From Carallia brachiata (lineage: Eukaryota; Streptophyta; Magnoliopsida; Malpighiales; Rhizophoraceae), in assembly GCA_021464245.1 (NCBI GenBank), contig JADCRB010000025.1, positions 62,001 to 126,000 of the forward strand: a DNA stretch of 64,000 nt. Direction: 5' to 3'. This document shows positions 53,403-64,000 of the stretch, in pieces (position 1 is the first letter of the stretch; each line of letters starts with the position of its first letter). Below the pieces are notes generated by a model. The model was not told the origin of the DNA. It saw only the letters and a list, made by a program, of their open reading frames with translations, and did not search any database. Made by a program: the position numbers and the translations under genes.

Positions 53403-56400
53403 ATGGAAGAAATACAGTCTCAGTCAGATAACTACAGGTCTTCTTCTTCTTCAGCAAGTAGTCCAGCAAGCAGGGTGCCCTCAAGCAACTTTTTCTACTT
53501 GCGGAAGCCTGGTTCACTTAGGCAGCCAATCTCATTTGAGGATTCACCAGAGTGGGACGATACAGATATTGATGTTAGGTTAGAGGAAGGAGGTGACTCT
53601 ATCAATGCTGCTACCACAGTAACCACACCGGCATCTCCACATCTGTCAAAACTCAATAGTGGGTCATTGCCTTCCCCACCATTACCAGAAGGTGCGGTTG
53701 TTGCAAGGAAGATTGCGGGGGCTTCAGTTGTATGGAAAGATTTGACTGTCACAATCAAGGGCAAAAGGAAATATTCTGATAAGGTTGTCAAAAGCTCAAC
53801 TGGTTATGCATTGCCAGGAACTATGACTGTAATCATGGGCCCTGCAAAGTCAGGGAAATCGACTCTACTAAGAGCTATTGCAGGTTTCGTAGTATGCTTT
53901 TTCTTGTGACTGCTAATTGATCTGTTAAAGTAACACTTTTATTATGTTATATGCCAATTTTGATGCATGAAAATGAAGAACTTTGTTTCTGTGCATTAGG
54001 ACGGTTGCATCATACAGCAAAAGTTATGGTGAGATATTTGTGAATGGTGCTACGTCAAGCATGCCTTATGGCTCATATGTAAGTATCAAGTTTTCAGTTT
54101 GCGCTGCATCCTCATTTTTATGCAACATTTTATTTCCTTTTTGTCCAGTTCCTTCAGGGGCAGAAATTGGAAATTAACTGCTGTTAAATTGTACTTTGGT
54201 AGAAATTTAAGGATCTAATGTAGTGTTGGGATGAAGCCTATCACTGTTTCAATAAAGTTGGATTTCTTGACCTCAAAATTTCTTGTAATTGGTAGGGGTT
54301 TGTTGAGAGAGAGACCACCCTGATTGGGTCCCTTACTGTTCGAGAATATTTATACTACTCTGCACTGCTTCAACTTCCGGGTTTCTTCTGCCAGAAAAGG
54401 AGTGTAGTAGAGGATGCCATACATGCCATGTCTTTGAGTGACTATGCAAATAAACTGATAGGAGGACATTGTTACATGAAGGGCCTTCCCAGCGGTGAGA
54501 GAAGGCGTGTCAGCATTGCCCGGGAACTTGTGATGAGGCCACATATCTTGTTTATTGATGAGCCTCTTTATCATCTCGACAGGTTACTGTACATTTCTTT
54601 GTTCATACCCATTCCAATTTTAAACGTAGCACTCATGATTTTCTGCCAAATTTTTATGACAACCAGAGGATGAGAGAGTGTTGCAAATAGTAAATCAAGA
54701 TATGTGAATTAAAGTGCCTGACATGACAAGGGAAACATTATAAACTATGCAAAGGCTGATAAATTCTAACTGGTTTGCCGTCATAAATCACTTTGCAAGT
54801 TTTTTCAAGGGGATCTACCTGTATTGATGATCTAATATTTGCACCCACAAGGAGCAGGTCACAGCCTTCATGTTCATATTATGTCTTTTCTGTTAGCAAG
54901 CATTTGCTTTGTCTCCACACTTTAACCAACTCTAGGACTCTGGATGGATCAGTGTCTCTGCCCTTCTGATGATGGTTACGTTGAAGAAACTTGCTGGCAC
55001 TGGATGCACTCTTATTTTTACCATTTATCAGAGCAGTACCGAGGTATTTGGGCTCTTTGATAGGATCTGCCTTCTTTCAAATGGGAACACTCTATTTTTT
55101 GGTGAAACGTTGGCTTGCTTGCAGGTAAATGATACTAGGAGCTTGATTTATTCTTTGTTTGAGTCTTGTGTGAAGAAACTGTTACGATAATTAATGGTGA
55201 TACTGTGAAGTCCATATCATATGTGATGTGTTTTGTGCAAACTAGGAATTGAGAATTTCCCCCGGTATTGAGTCAATTGTTGTGCTGCTTTCATTTGTTG
55301 AAACTTGAAATGTGAGAAAATTAAAATGAAACGAGGAAACTTATTTTTTATAAGACTCCAACGATCATTTATTTTCTTTTGCAATTAATTACAGCATTCT
55401 GGGTTGAAACTGATGTGACATATTTAATATTATTGAAGCACTTCTCCAATGCTGGATTTCCTTGCCCCATTATGCAAAGTCCTTCTGATCACTTCTTACG
55501 TGCAATAAACACAGATTTTGACAGGATCATTGCGATGTGCAAAAACTGGCAGGTATTTCTTTTCTATTTTATAGTCATGGTATTCATTTTGATACCTGAG
55601 TAATACTATTTAAGATGTCCCTATTTCACTAAAGAGTATTGAGAAAAGTAATGAAATTGATGTTTAAAATGTTGGAGTGAGAATATTGGTGAAATTGGCG
55701 AACTAAGGTTATATATCATTTTCTCACATTGCACACTTCTTATGTTTCCCAGTCGTGCAAGATGAGCAAATTTATATCCTCTAGATCCCATAACTTGATA
55801 AAATTTTGTTGGAGATCTTAATTATTGATGTGTCCAATACTTTCAACCAATTTTGTAGGATGACCACGGAGATTTTTCATCTGTTAATATGGATACTGCT
55901 GTTGCTATACGTACACTGGAGGCAACATATAAATCGTCCACAGATGCCGCTGCAGTAGAAACTATGATATTGAAACTCACAGAAAAGGTATGGTTATAAT
56001 TTTGTTTTTTGTTTTTTTTTCTTTTTTTCATTTTGGTTTATTATGATGCTGTCTTATGATTCTGGTTTTAACTATTGTCTATGGTCATATTTGTGGACTT
56101 CTTTTTTGAACTTGGCATTTGGAGTGGCTTGCTTGGAGGAGTTAGTCTTTGGTTGAGTATAGTGAACAGATTTTATATCTTTCTATTTTCCTGCCAAACT
56201 ACTGTTGACACTGCAACTCAATATTTTGGATTCATTCCAAAATTGAATTTTGTGATGCTTGGTAAGAGCTCTGTTTGTTTGGGTCTCCAGTTTGTGGTAG
56301 TTTTTCGAGCATATAAATAAGAAGACACACTGTCTGAAAGGGCTGTCCCTCAGATGTTTAGCTTGTAATATTGGTACAAAAAGAAGCAAGCTTGCCCACA

Positions 56401-59400
56401 TGTCCCATGGTATCAATAGGAGATGGCTTTCTGTTCATAAGGATTTATAAATGCAATTTTCCAGAATTTCACATTTATCAATGGATGTTCTCCAATTCCA
56501 ACAGTATTTGTGCAAATTTTTATGTTTAAGCTTGTCTGACTTATGTAAAGAAGAATAGATTCCAGAAAGTATAGACATGAAAATGCAGTCCTACAGAATT
56601 GCACATGAATATCTTCCGCGGCTAACCGTATACGTGATTAAATCTAGGTGCACATACAAGTTTCATCACAGAAACTGTTAATTGTGTTCTCTGTTCGAGT
56701 ATGAACATAATATTCCATTCAACACGTATGTTGGAGATCAGACTCTAGCAATTGCACTTCTGCATGCATGGATGAACATACCCTAGCTCCTTTTTGTCTT
56801 TTCTAACCTGTCTTATGTGATTGCTTCTTCAGGAAGGTCCACATCTGAAAAGCAAGGGAAAAGCTAGTTGTGTGACTAGGATTGCAGTTTTGACTTGGAG
56901 ATCATTGTTAATAATGTCAAGGGAATGGAAATACTACTGGCTTCGTCTTATTCTCTTTATGCTTCTTACACTATGTATTGGCACAGTTTTCTCTGGCTTG
57001 GGACATTCTTTGTCTTCAGTAGCGGTAATTTCCTTATCTAAAAAGTAAATGCATCTGATTTTCTGTCTGTAAGCTACCGCAACAATGGAGCAGAAAAACA
57101 ACTAGCCAGCATCACATGATCTTGTCATGTCCAGTGTTTAGATGATCTCAAATTTGGCAAAATGCCTCCTCTGTGAAATGTTATAGCCTAGGTTACCCTT
57201 ACACATCCAGATCTCATCCATTGCTACAGTAGCCATTCTATACTCTTTCTGTATGCTTGTTAATATTCAGTAATTGGCTCTGACCACTCTGAGACTACCT
57301 AGGTCCCCTAATCTACCAGAAGCTAGAGATTTCCATTAATGTCTGCCATTTAAACAAGCAGTTTGACAAGGGATATTTCTGCCAAAAAATCGCAGAATGT
57401 ATGCCTATGTTGTTCACTTTTGTTGTTAATTTCCCAGTGGAGAAACTTAAATTGCATCCTAATAACAGTTTCTGTTTCCTCCCCTGCTTCCTGGAGATGC
57501 TTCCATGATTATTTTCTCCATTCTTATGCATGCACAATATGTAGCGCTTGTGATAGAATTGAATCAGTTTTCCATCTCATTATTTTTCTTGCTGCATACA
57601 AGGGTAGCCTGGAGGTGCTTCCATGATTATTTTCTCCATTCTTATGCATGCACAATATGTAGCAATGATAGACTTGAATCAGTTTTCAGTCTCATTATTT
57701 TTCTTTCTGCAGACAAGGGTTGCTGCCATATTTGCATTTGTATCATTGACCTCCCTTCTAAGCATTGCAGGAGTCCCAGCACTTTCTAAAGAAATCAAGG
57801 TATTCTTTTACTTCAGTGACTTTGCCAATATATTCTAATTTATGTTAAAACACCTCCTGTTTTACTTCTGACATAGAACTGTTTATACATATTTCTTGAT
57901 TGATGTCTTTAGAGTTCTCCATGTAATGAACATACTGTTTACGCCTTTGATGAAAATTTTATATACCGCCATGTTCTTATAGGACCTTATAAATATTAAA
58001 TCATTTATTTGTAACCTAGCTTCTGCACCCATTTCCTTTGGTAAACTTTCCTTGATTCAATTGGAGTCACTATTTATTTATTTATTTTTGTCAAAATGAT
58101 GGGTTTTTTGGTCCAAAAACCAATGTGTCTCATATTTCCAATCTGTGCAATTCTCAAAGAAGGTTGTGGCACATCATTTCAAGTTTTGGTTTCCACACTA
58201 GTGTTAACAAACCCTCATTAGTTTCACTTTGAGATATTCTCTTGTGATATATTTGTTATTTTTATGCTATTCATTGTGTTACCAACCATAATTTATATGG
58301 TTAATGTTGTCAAGTCCTCTTTGGAAACAATGCTTACCATAACATTCTTGTAGAATTATCATTAATAAATGTGTTTCCACAAACTGTAATAAAAACTCTT
58401 GTTCGAGCCCATTTGTGGATTCTACCTCTTCTGAACTTGGAAGTGAAAAAAATTGTTTGTTAGTAATAATTAATAAATGTTTGTGCTTGAGTTATGCTGA
58501 ATATGAGATACTAGTAAAATGCAAATGGCTACCCTTTTTATCTTTTAATTCTGATCCTTTTGTTCACCTCTCTATTGTTGAACTGTTCTGCTTTTGCTCA
58601 TTTTACAGATATATTCCAGTGAAGAATCAAACAGCCATTCGGGAGCATTTGTCTTTCTACTTGGGCAGCTTTTCTCCAGCATCCCGTTTCTGTTTCTCAT
58701 CTCCATTTCATCAAGTCTTGTCTTCTACTTCCTCATAGGCTTCCGAGATGAATTCAGTTTGTTGATGTACTTCGTTTTGAATTTCTTCCTGTGCCTCTTA
58801 GTAAATGAAGGGCTAATGCTGCTTATCACTTCCCTCTGGCGAGATGTTTTCTGGAGTGTCTTGATGCTTATATCTCTGCACGTGAGTTTCCTTTTTTGAC
58901 AGTACAACTTTTTAGGTTAGAACTTTTAGAATGGATCATACCCATACCAGATCAGTTATGTGTTAAATGAAAAGTGAATTACATGAACACAGAATGTCAT
59001 TCTCCAGAATATTTGTTCATGGTGTTTGAAACTCTTGGGATGCATGTGTTTGTACTAGACCAATCATTCAGTTGATGTGATTGGTCCTCTAGCGGTGCCT
59101 ATTGACTCTATTTTGGTACCTATTATAGTGTTAATATTTCCTAATCTAATAGCAGTATTCATGGCATCCAGGTGATAATGATGCTTTCTGCCGGGTATCT
59201 TAGAATTCGAAATGCTTTGCCTGGGCCAGTGTGGACATATCCGGTCTCCTATATTGCATTTCACACGTACTCCATTCAGGTAAAGTTGGCTAGTTATGTG
59301 GTTGACATTACGAAATATGTTTCTAATTCTAGTTTCTGTTCCAACACTTGCATTAAGCAAATTTTACGTGACCATATGTTGACTTGTTTGAATCCGAAGC

Positions 59401-59739
59401 CCCCACTGTGCTTTCTCCCATTTTCAAGCAGTCAGTGATAGATTTTTATTCCTTCAGTTTTCTTGTTCCCATATGTTGTAGGGGATGTTGGAGAACGAAT
59501 ACCTTGGGACGTCTTTTGCAGTTGGGCAAGTGAGGACCATTTCGGGATTTCAGGCGCTCCGGAGTGTATATGACATCTCTCTCGACAGCAATTCAAAATG
59601 GATGAATCTTTTAATATTGTTTCTAATGGCAATAGGGTATCGTATCCTAGTATTTGTAGTACTGCACTTTTGCGTAGGGAAACATGAGTCCATACTGAAG
59701 TTTTGCCGGTCTAAACCAGATAGGAACAATCCAAGATGA
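53403..59739 (+). CDS. ABCG3: ABCG3-type half-size ABC transporter (WBC subfamily), one 1-bp lesion
   Basis: Half transporter with the ABCG order: nucleotide-binding domain, then an ABC-2 membrane domain. Eleven exons: 53403-53883, 54000-54078, 54296-54582, 54953-55124, 55439-55552, 55859-55987, 56833-57024, 57713-57799, 58609-58881, 59172-59279 and 59482-59739, about 726 residues. Walker A GPAKSGKST sits at about residues 146-154. The signature loop is LPSGERRRVSIA rather than canonical LSGGQ, and Walker B is HILFIDEPLYHLD; the last two deviations are shared with Arabidopsis ABCG3 as I recall it. Membrane segments include LILFMLLTLCIGTVF, FVFLLGQLFSSIPFLFL and MYFVLNFFLCLLV. Exon 2 is one base short: the frame of TAKSYGEIFVNGA is reached only if the A run at 54018-54021 had one more A. 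The substrate is unknown. The upstream leader is probably spliced, with an acceptor near 53281. Intron 7 carries a duplicated splice acceptor. Confidence 0.92.
57491..57726 (+). repeat. Tandem duplication spanning the ABCG3 exon 8 splice acceptor
   Basis: Copy 1 is 57491-57608 and copy 2 about 57609-57726, sharing CTGGAG(A/G)TGCTTCCATG, ATTATTTTCTCCATTCTTAT, GCATGCACAATATGTAGC, 'ttgaatcagtttt' and 'tctcattatttttctt'. Copy 2 ends in the functional acceptor CTTTCTGCAG followed by ACAAGGGTTGCTGCC (exon 8). Copy 1 ends CTTGCTGCATACAAGGGTAG, so its acceptor AG has become AT. Confidence 0.9.
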
Positions 59740-60317
59740 ATGGAAGTCTGTACTGCCAGTTTTCTCATTCTCCTGAAGTTGTTCTATTTCCTTTCACTTT
59801 GGTCTAATCGTTCCAGTTTACCTCCAGAAATTGATGATATTAAGTCTGCATATGCATAAAACTAAAGAAGCCAGAGATGATCCCCGGGGACTGAGGTTAC
59901 CTTGAGCTATTGAAACTAGAAAGGTATTGAGTGGAAAATCTGGAGACATATCTTGGACCACTGTCAAGTTGTTGATGGCATTGTATAGAAGTCTAATGAA
60001 GCCATCACAGTCCTATCTTTACTTTGCTGAAAAAAGAGTCAAGAAAACATGGAAGAAATGAATTATTCTTCCAATTATTTTTGGCGTCTCTTTCCAATTA
60101 TTAATTAGGACATTCTGTTGAGGCCTTTGATTTTGTATTCGAGTATTATTGGTTCTGTTCTCATTTCCTGTCATTTCGACTTCCCTTGTAACCAAAAAAA
60201 AAACATAGTCGTACATGGGCATCCTTGAGAGATAAAAGAAATATGCAAACTACTTGTACAAACAATTTGCCCATTATTGGCTTATACGGGGTCAAGTACT
60301 TTAGCAGAATCTACTGC
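59740..60317. other. Short convergent intergenic region
   Basis: The 3' flanks of ABCG3 and of the minus-strand small-protein gene. No gene, RNA or repeat recognised. Confidence 0.5.
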
Positions 60318-61750
60318 TCAGGTCTTGAGGATGGCTATGGCGACCACTGTTGCCAGAGATGCCACCAAAGACTTGAATAAATTCTGGTAAGTCTTCATTG
60401 CATTGCTTGTGAAATCTGCCATGCTGAAAGCTACATTTCCAGAAAGCAGGTTTTTAGTTTAGAATGTTTTGCCACTCAACTGTCAAACAGCAATCTGATA
60501 GAAGCAACATAATCAATCCTTTTGGTAAACAAAATGGGAGAGCAAAAGTGATGCCTCAATGGTTCTGCCATGGAGTATTGGGTCTCTTCCTCATAATGCA
60601 AACGGTCCAAATAATGGTTATGGCAGAATTGGCACTGGAAAGGGTTTAAGTTCGGCTCTCTGACGGTTTCTAGTCTTAAGGTTTCTTACCTGACAACGGT
60701 TGAATCCAAGATCTTTCACTTAAGAATAAGCGTTACTAACCAACTAGACCATACCATGGGTGGTAGCGACATCATCAATACTCGCTACTTGGTGTTTGAA
60801 GCCACCACAAATTCTACACTCTCCCATGAGAGAAAAAGTCAACTCAGTCACTGAAGCTTGTAGGCTGCGCTGCTTTACCATACGTGGAGAAGTGAAATTA
60901 TTGAAAGTTTACCTGTATTATCGGCGCAATTCTTAGTAATGGTTTCATTGAGGTCTTTAACGGTGGCCTTGTTTGCAAACCAGAAGTCTCGTTTTGTCCA
61001 CTGGATGCATTTAAGCACATATTCGGTGGTGTGTTCTGCACACCCACCTTTGCAGTATTGTTCCACCTCAGTTTTGTTTACTTCCAAATCCCCAGAAAGA
61101 GTCAAGTCCTTATTTGAGCAACTGTCAGATACCTGTACCACACACTCAAAAAAATTTGTTTATATAATCCACCAAAAGTAAAAGTTGCGGAAATTTATGA
61201 AAATTCATATATCACATCAGAATAACTTTACATTTAACAGGCATTCATAGGCGCTTCTCCACTGCCAGAATGGACTCTGGAGGTATATATGTTTTAGGGG
61301 CTGCAAATTGTCTGAGAAAAACATGATATGGAAACAATCAGCTTCGATATTTGGAGTTGGAAAAAAGAGGGAAGTGAAAATGTTCTATCTTTTCTCAATA
61401 AGGTTGCAGATTTTTTTTTTCTCTTATAAAAGAATGGAAAAGTAGGGGTGATATCCATAGTTCCGCTCATTAAGGAAGATTGTGACAGTTCGCAATGAAA
61501 GTACAAAGCGAAGGAGAGTAAACTCACCATCTAGAACCAAGTCTTGAACCTGCGTCTTTCACAGGGTCCAAGACCATAACCGTTCAGACCACTGCCCAGT
61601 GGCAGTAATAAGATTGCAAATTGACAGAAAAGAAAAAGAAAAAAAAAAAGAAAAATTACATTCAGCCTTGGCATATCGGAGAAAGAGACAAATCCCCATG
61701 AAAAACCAAATAAGCCTCATTCTGCTTCCAGAGCTCCTGTGTGTTTCCAT
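60318..61750 (-). CDS. Small secreted or GPI-anchored-like cysteine-containing protein (DUF7731-like)
   Basis: Four exons assembled by hand on the minus strand: 61750-61660, 61311-61232, 61132-60913 and 60415-60318. All junctions are GT-AG and all phases agree (1, 0, 1), giving 162 residues. The start METHRSSGSRMRLIWFF leads into a hydrophobic signal-peptide core (LIWFFMGICLFL, about 13-24) ending before YAKAE. The middle has an ordered cysteine pattern (YECLLN, DSCSN, QYCKGGCAEH, LKCIQW, TKNCAD) around LTLSGDLEVNKTE and FANKATVKDLNETI. The C-terminus is hydrophobic (SLVASLATVVAIAIL), as in a GPI signal or single anchor. The spacing of SG-x-L-x-V, C-x-G-x-C and NKATV-x-DL fits what I recall of the plant DUF7731 family, whose function is unknown. 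tRNA-like SINE remnants sit in introns 1 and 3. The gene model is strong; the family name is tentative. Confidence 0.75.
60686..60762 (-). repeat. tRNA-derived SINE-like head in intron 3 of the small-protein gene
   Basis: On the minus strand TGGTCTAGTTGG (60752-60741) matches a pol III A box and GGATTCAACC (60707-60698) a degenerate B box, with about 34 bases between. No anticodon stem can be formed convincingly, so this is read as a SINE head rather than a tRNA gene. Confidence 0.45.
61541..61600 (-). repeat. tRNA-derived SINE-like head in intron 1 of the small-protein gene
   Basis: Minus strand TGGTCTGAACGG (61591-61580) is A-box like and GGTTCAAGAC (61550-61541) is a good B box. An A/T-rich tract lies toward the exon 1 donor. 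Confidence 0.4.
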
Positions 61751-62385
61751 GCTGGATCATAAGAAAAGCTGCCCTTCTCAAAGTAAAATTGCTAGAGTTG
61801 AAGAACTCTTTACCATTAACATGCCCTCCAAGATTGGCCTACATATATACATAAAACAAAGCATTGTGTGAAGATGTTTCCAATGTAATACACTTTGGAT
61901 CAAGGAATGCCATTTTGAGTATATGCTCAGGAATTTTGTGAAGTTATCACTCGTCAAAACCAAGAAGCATGTAGAACAGGACACGTTAAAAATATTATTA
62001 TAAATCGTTTTGTGCTGAACAAAGATCTGCCCTTTGATGATATCTACATATAAAGGGAATCACGTTTTCGGGTCACGGCAGATCAATGAATTAAGATTTT
62101 TTTTTTTATCATCCAAAGTCTTTGATTCGATGAACAAGTACGCAGAAGATTGTTTTTGGAGACTACAAATATTCAAAACGATTCCTAGATAATTTTTAAC
62201 AAAGGAATTTCAGCAAAAATTTTAGCTAACAAAAAAAGAAGCTACAATTTCAGGACATATATATATTAGCTCTCATAAATTTGATCAAACAATGGCTTAA
62301 AGCTTTGAATTGCACAATGAGATTAAAATTATGGAACATGGGGCTAACGGATTAGTACTGCTGAACCCTTTGACCGCCTGTCCAA

Positions 62386-62613
62386 AAGCAGGACTCCATT
62401 TTGGCACAATGTTACTACGACCAGGACCCCTCCGTCAGAGCATTTAAAGATGCTAAAAAGGATGGTGGTGGTGGTTCTGTAGAATCTGTAATGCACGTAT
62501 ATGCCAAGACCATGCATGATCACATGTTAGAACTGGAGCAGCAAGAAGAAATGATGAGGCTTCTACTATATCCAAGTAATGGTATTCTAGAGCATATTTT
62601 GTACCACTTCTAG
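62386..62613 (+). other. Unrecognised open segment, possible exon or gene fragment
   Basis: After a candidate acceptor (CCAAAAGCAG) the frame reads DSILAQCYYDQDPSVRAFKD, then a Gly run and VMHVYAKTMHDHMLELEQQE, a charged, probably helical segment. There is no ATG at the beginning of this frame, so it would have to be an internal exon; a GTAATG donor is available near 62575. Composition looks protein-like, but I recognise no family and find no companion exon nearby. It may be a fragment of a transposon gene or host gene. Confidence 0.3.
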
Positions 62614-62678
62614 AATTGAAAACTATGGATGGTCAAGCATCGGGCTTTGCCCGAGCATGCTCCAACTGGATCCTCACC

Positions 62679-62837
62679 TGACAGCTGATCTCCCTTAGTT
62701 CTTGATGGGCAACCCTAATCACTAGACTAATTCATGGCTGTGAAAATCAAACCGGACTTGACAGCTCATCTCCCTTAGTTCTTAATGTGCACCCTAATTA
62801 CTAGACTAACTCATGGTTGTGAAAATCAGACCGGACC
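62679..62837. repeat. 80-bp tandem duplication including the MITE left end
   Basis: Copies 62679-62758 and 62759-62837 both read TGACAGCT(G/C)ATCTCCCTTA, then 'gttctt...accctaat...actagactaa', then 'tcatgg(c/t)tgtgaaaatca' and 'accggac'. The duplicated unit contains host flank, the target site and the first 25 or so bases of the MITE. Confidence 0.85.
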
Positions 62838-63275
62838 AATCGATCTAATCGGTTGAATCGGTGACCGGTCGGTGGTCTGGTCTGGTTTAAGGTAAAAATT
62901 ACATAAAACTCGGACCAGTCAGAATCGGTAGTAAAAACCAGTCAAAATCGAACCGGTCCAACTGGTACAAGTAAAATATAAAAATTTAAAAATTTTAATT
63001 TGATTCCAAAATTTATTTAAATTATAATTTGAATTCTAAATTTATTAAAATTTTTAATTTAGTCTTAAATTTATCAAAACTTTCAATTTAATCCTTAAAA
63101 TTAAAAAAGTTAATATTTAATTACTATATATATATATATATATATTATTTATTAAAATTACTTTTATACATATATTTATTATTAAATACCGGTTCGACCG
63201 ATTCAACCGATTAAATCGTAACTCACTAATATTTTCGATTCAATATCCAGTTCGAGTCTAACAACAAGACTAACT
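62803..63275. mobile_element. Mutator-like MITE, CCGGTTCAACCGG family, copy 2
   Basis: The element (62812-63266, 455 bp) is flanked by a perfect 9-bp duplication AGACTAACT (62803-62811 and 63267-63275). The left end is CATGGTTGTGAAAATCAGACC; the reverse complement of the right end is TGTTGTTAGACTCGAACTGG. It shares with copy 1 (47.8 kb) the TGACCGGTC block, 'aatttaatccttaaaa', the TA-rich centre and 'ttattaaatacc...cactaatattttc'. Confidence 0.85.
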
Positions 63276-64000
63276 GACAAAAAAAAAAAAAAACTATGGC
63301 TGGTGCATGGGGACATTGGGAAGGCTTATGTCATTCCTATCGTCAGCAATTTTTTTCCCCTTTCTCTGACACGAAAAATCGACAAACTCATAAATATATA
63401 GTTATGACCTTAGCTGTATTCTTTTTTTTTTTTTATTTTATTTTATGATAATCAATAATTATAATTAAATAAGGTGAACTTGTATCCAAACGACGACATC
63501 TATTTCTCTTGACTTTCATAATTAAATTCTTTGAATGATATAACATTAATTAAAATTTTTTAGTTTATCAGCGATGACGGATGGGTGAGAATTGGAACTT
63601 AAGCAACAAGATAAGCTATTGGGGAAACATCTTGTTCGATAGTCGATACCTTTCAGCACCAATTTTCAAGTTGTAGAAATTTTCATGTGTTAACATCATG
63701 AGCCAACTAGAGGGCCGTGGACGTTTCCTACTATCTATTATTTTTGATTAATATTTAATGGCCGGAGAAATGTTCAAAAAGACTATTCAAAATGACGTGG
63801 CATTTAGCCAAAAAAATGAAAATTTTTTTAAAGAAATCAAAATTTATGATAACATTAAATATAAGAAAAAAGTCTTCGGACAAATCCTCCAAACATGTAA
63901 CGGAGCTCATTCTTTTTTTAAAAAAATATTTCTTTTATTTAGTTATGAGGTTTCCTGTTCATGAGCAAACCCAAAAAAAAAAAGTTTACGTATGATTTTT

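Larger units (their letters stand above)
61760..64000. other. Terminal region with MITE and AT-rich DNA
   Basis: Apart from the possible exon at 62.4 kb, the duplication at 62.68-62.84 kb and the Mutator-like MITE at 62.8-63.3 kb, nothing is supported. The last 700 bases are AT-rich with short chance frames. Confidence 0.5.

Noticed and set aside
57363..57838. Overlapping frames with repeated FHDYFLHSYACTICS
   Set aside because: They reflect the intronic tandem duplication before ABCG3 exon 8, not a repeated protein.
60686..60762. Intact tRNA gene
   Set aside because: A and B boxes are present, but the acceptor and anticodon stems do not pair; treated as a SINE head.

Overview
The window is nuclear DNA from a flowering plant, most likely a eudicot. 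The genes have many GT-AG introns, and they lie in very AT-rich intergenic DNA full of small non-autonomous transposons and microsatellites. All the recognised proteins are plant proteins (plastid chaperonin, SnRK1 beta subunit, NRT2, CDC48, ABCG). The species cannot be named from the sequence.

Layout, left to right: the 3' part of a plastid chaperonin-60 beta gene (27-2199, +, cut by the window edge); about 11 kb of AT-rich DNA with MITE-like inverted repeats; a P-loop NTPase gene of the LPA1/2-phosphoglycerate kinase-like family (13808-17639, +); a PPR gene with an in-frame stop (19305-20690, -); 5 kb of repeats including a LINE 3' fragment and a 0.42-kb tandem duplication; a SnRK1 beta-3 subunit gene (about 25620-30125, +) with a hAT element in its long leader intron; a degenerate RNase H/retroelement gene containing a Mutator-like MITE (31880-33851); more MITEs; an NRT2 nitrate transporter with many 1-bp lesions (37654-39840, +); an intact nine-exon CDC48 gene (42040-46968, -); a large stretch with another Mutator-like MITE; an ABCG3-type half transporter (53403-59739, +); a four-exon small secreted or GPI-anchored-like protein gene (60318-61750, -); and a terminal region with a second copy of the 47.8-kb MITE family.

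These genes do not form an operon-like functional unit. Their order is informative, though. From memory of Arabidopsis, LPA1-like and NRT2 genes are neighbours on chromosome 5 (At5g60760-60780), while PPR, AKINbeta3 and ABCG3 genes are neighbours on chromosome 2 (At2g28050-28070). This window interleaves the two sets, as expected if it keeps an ancestral block that Arabidopsis later fractionated after duplication.

The main caution is that chaperonin, NRT2 and ABCG3 carry single-base deletions, several in short homopolymers, and the PPR gene carries a stop codon, whereas CDC48 and the LPA1-like gene are perfectly open. Either some of these loci are decaying or the sequence has local base-level errors; the sequence alone cannot decide. 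I found no convincing novel multi-gene system. The best leads are the four-exon small-protein gene, the duplicated splice acceptor in ABCG3, the transposon families with clear target-site duplications, and the mosaic synteny.
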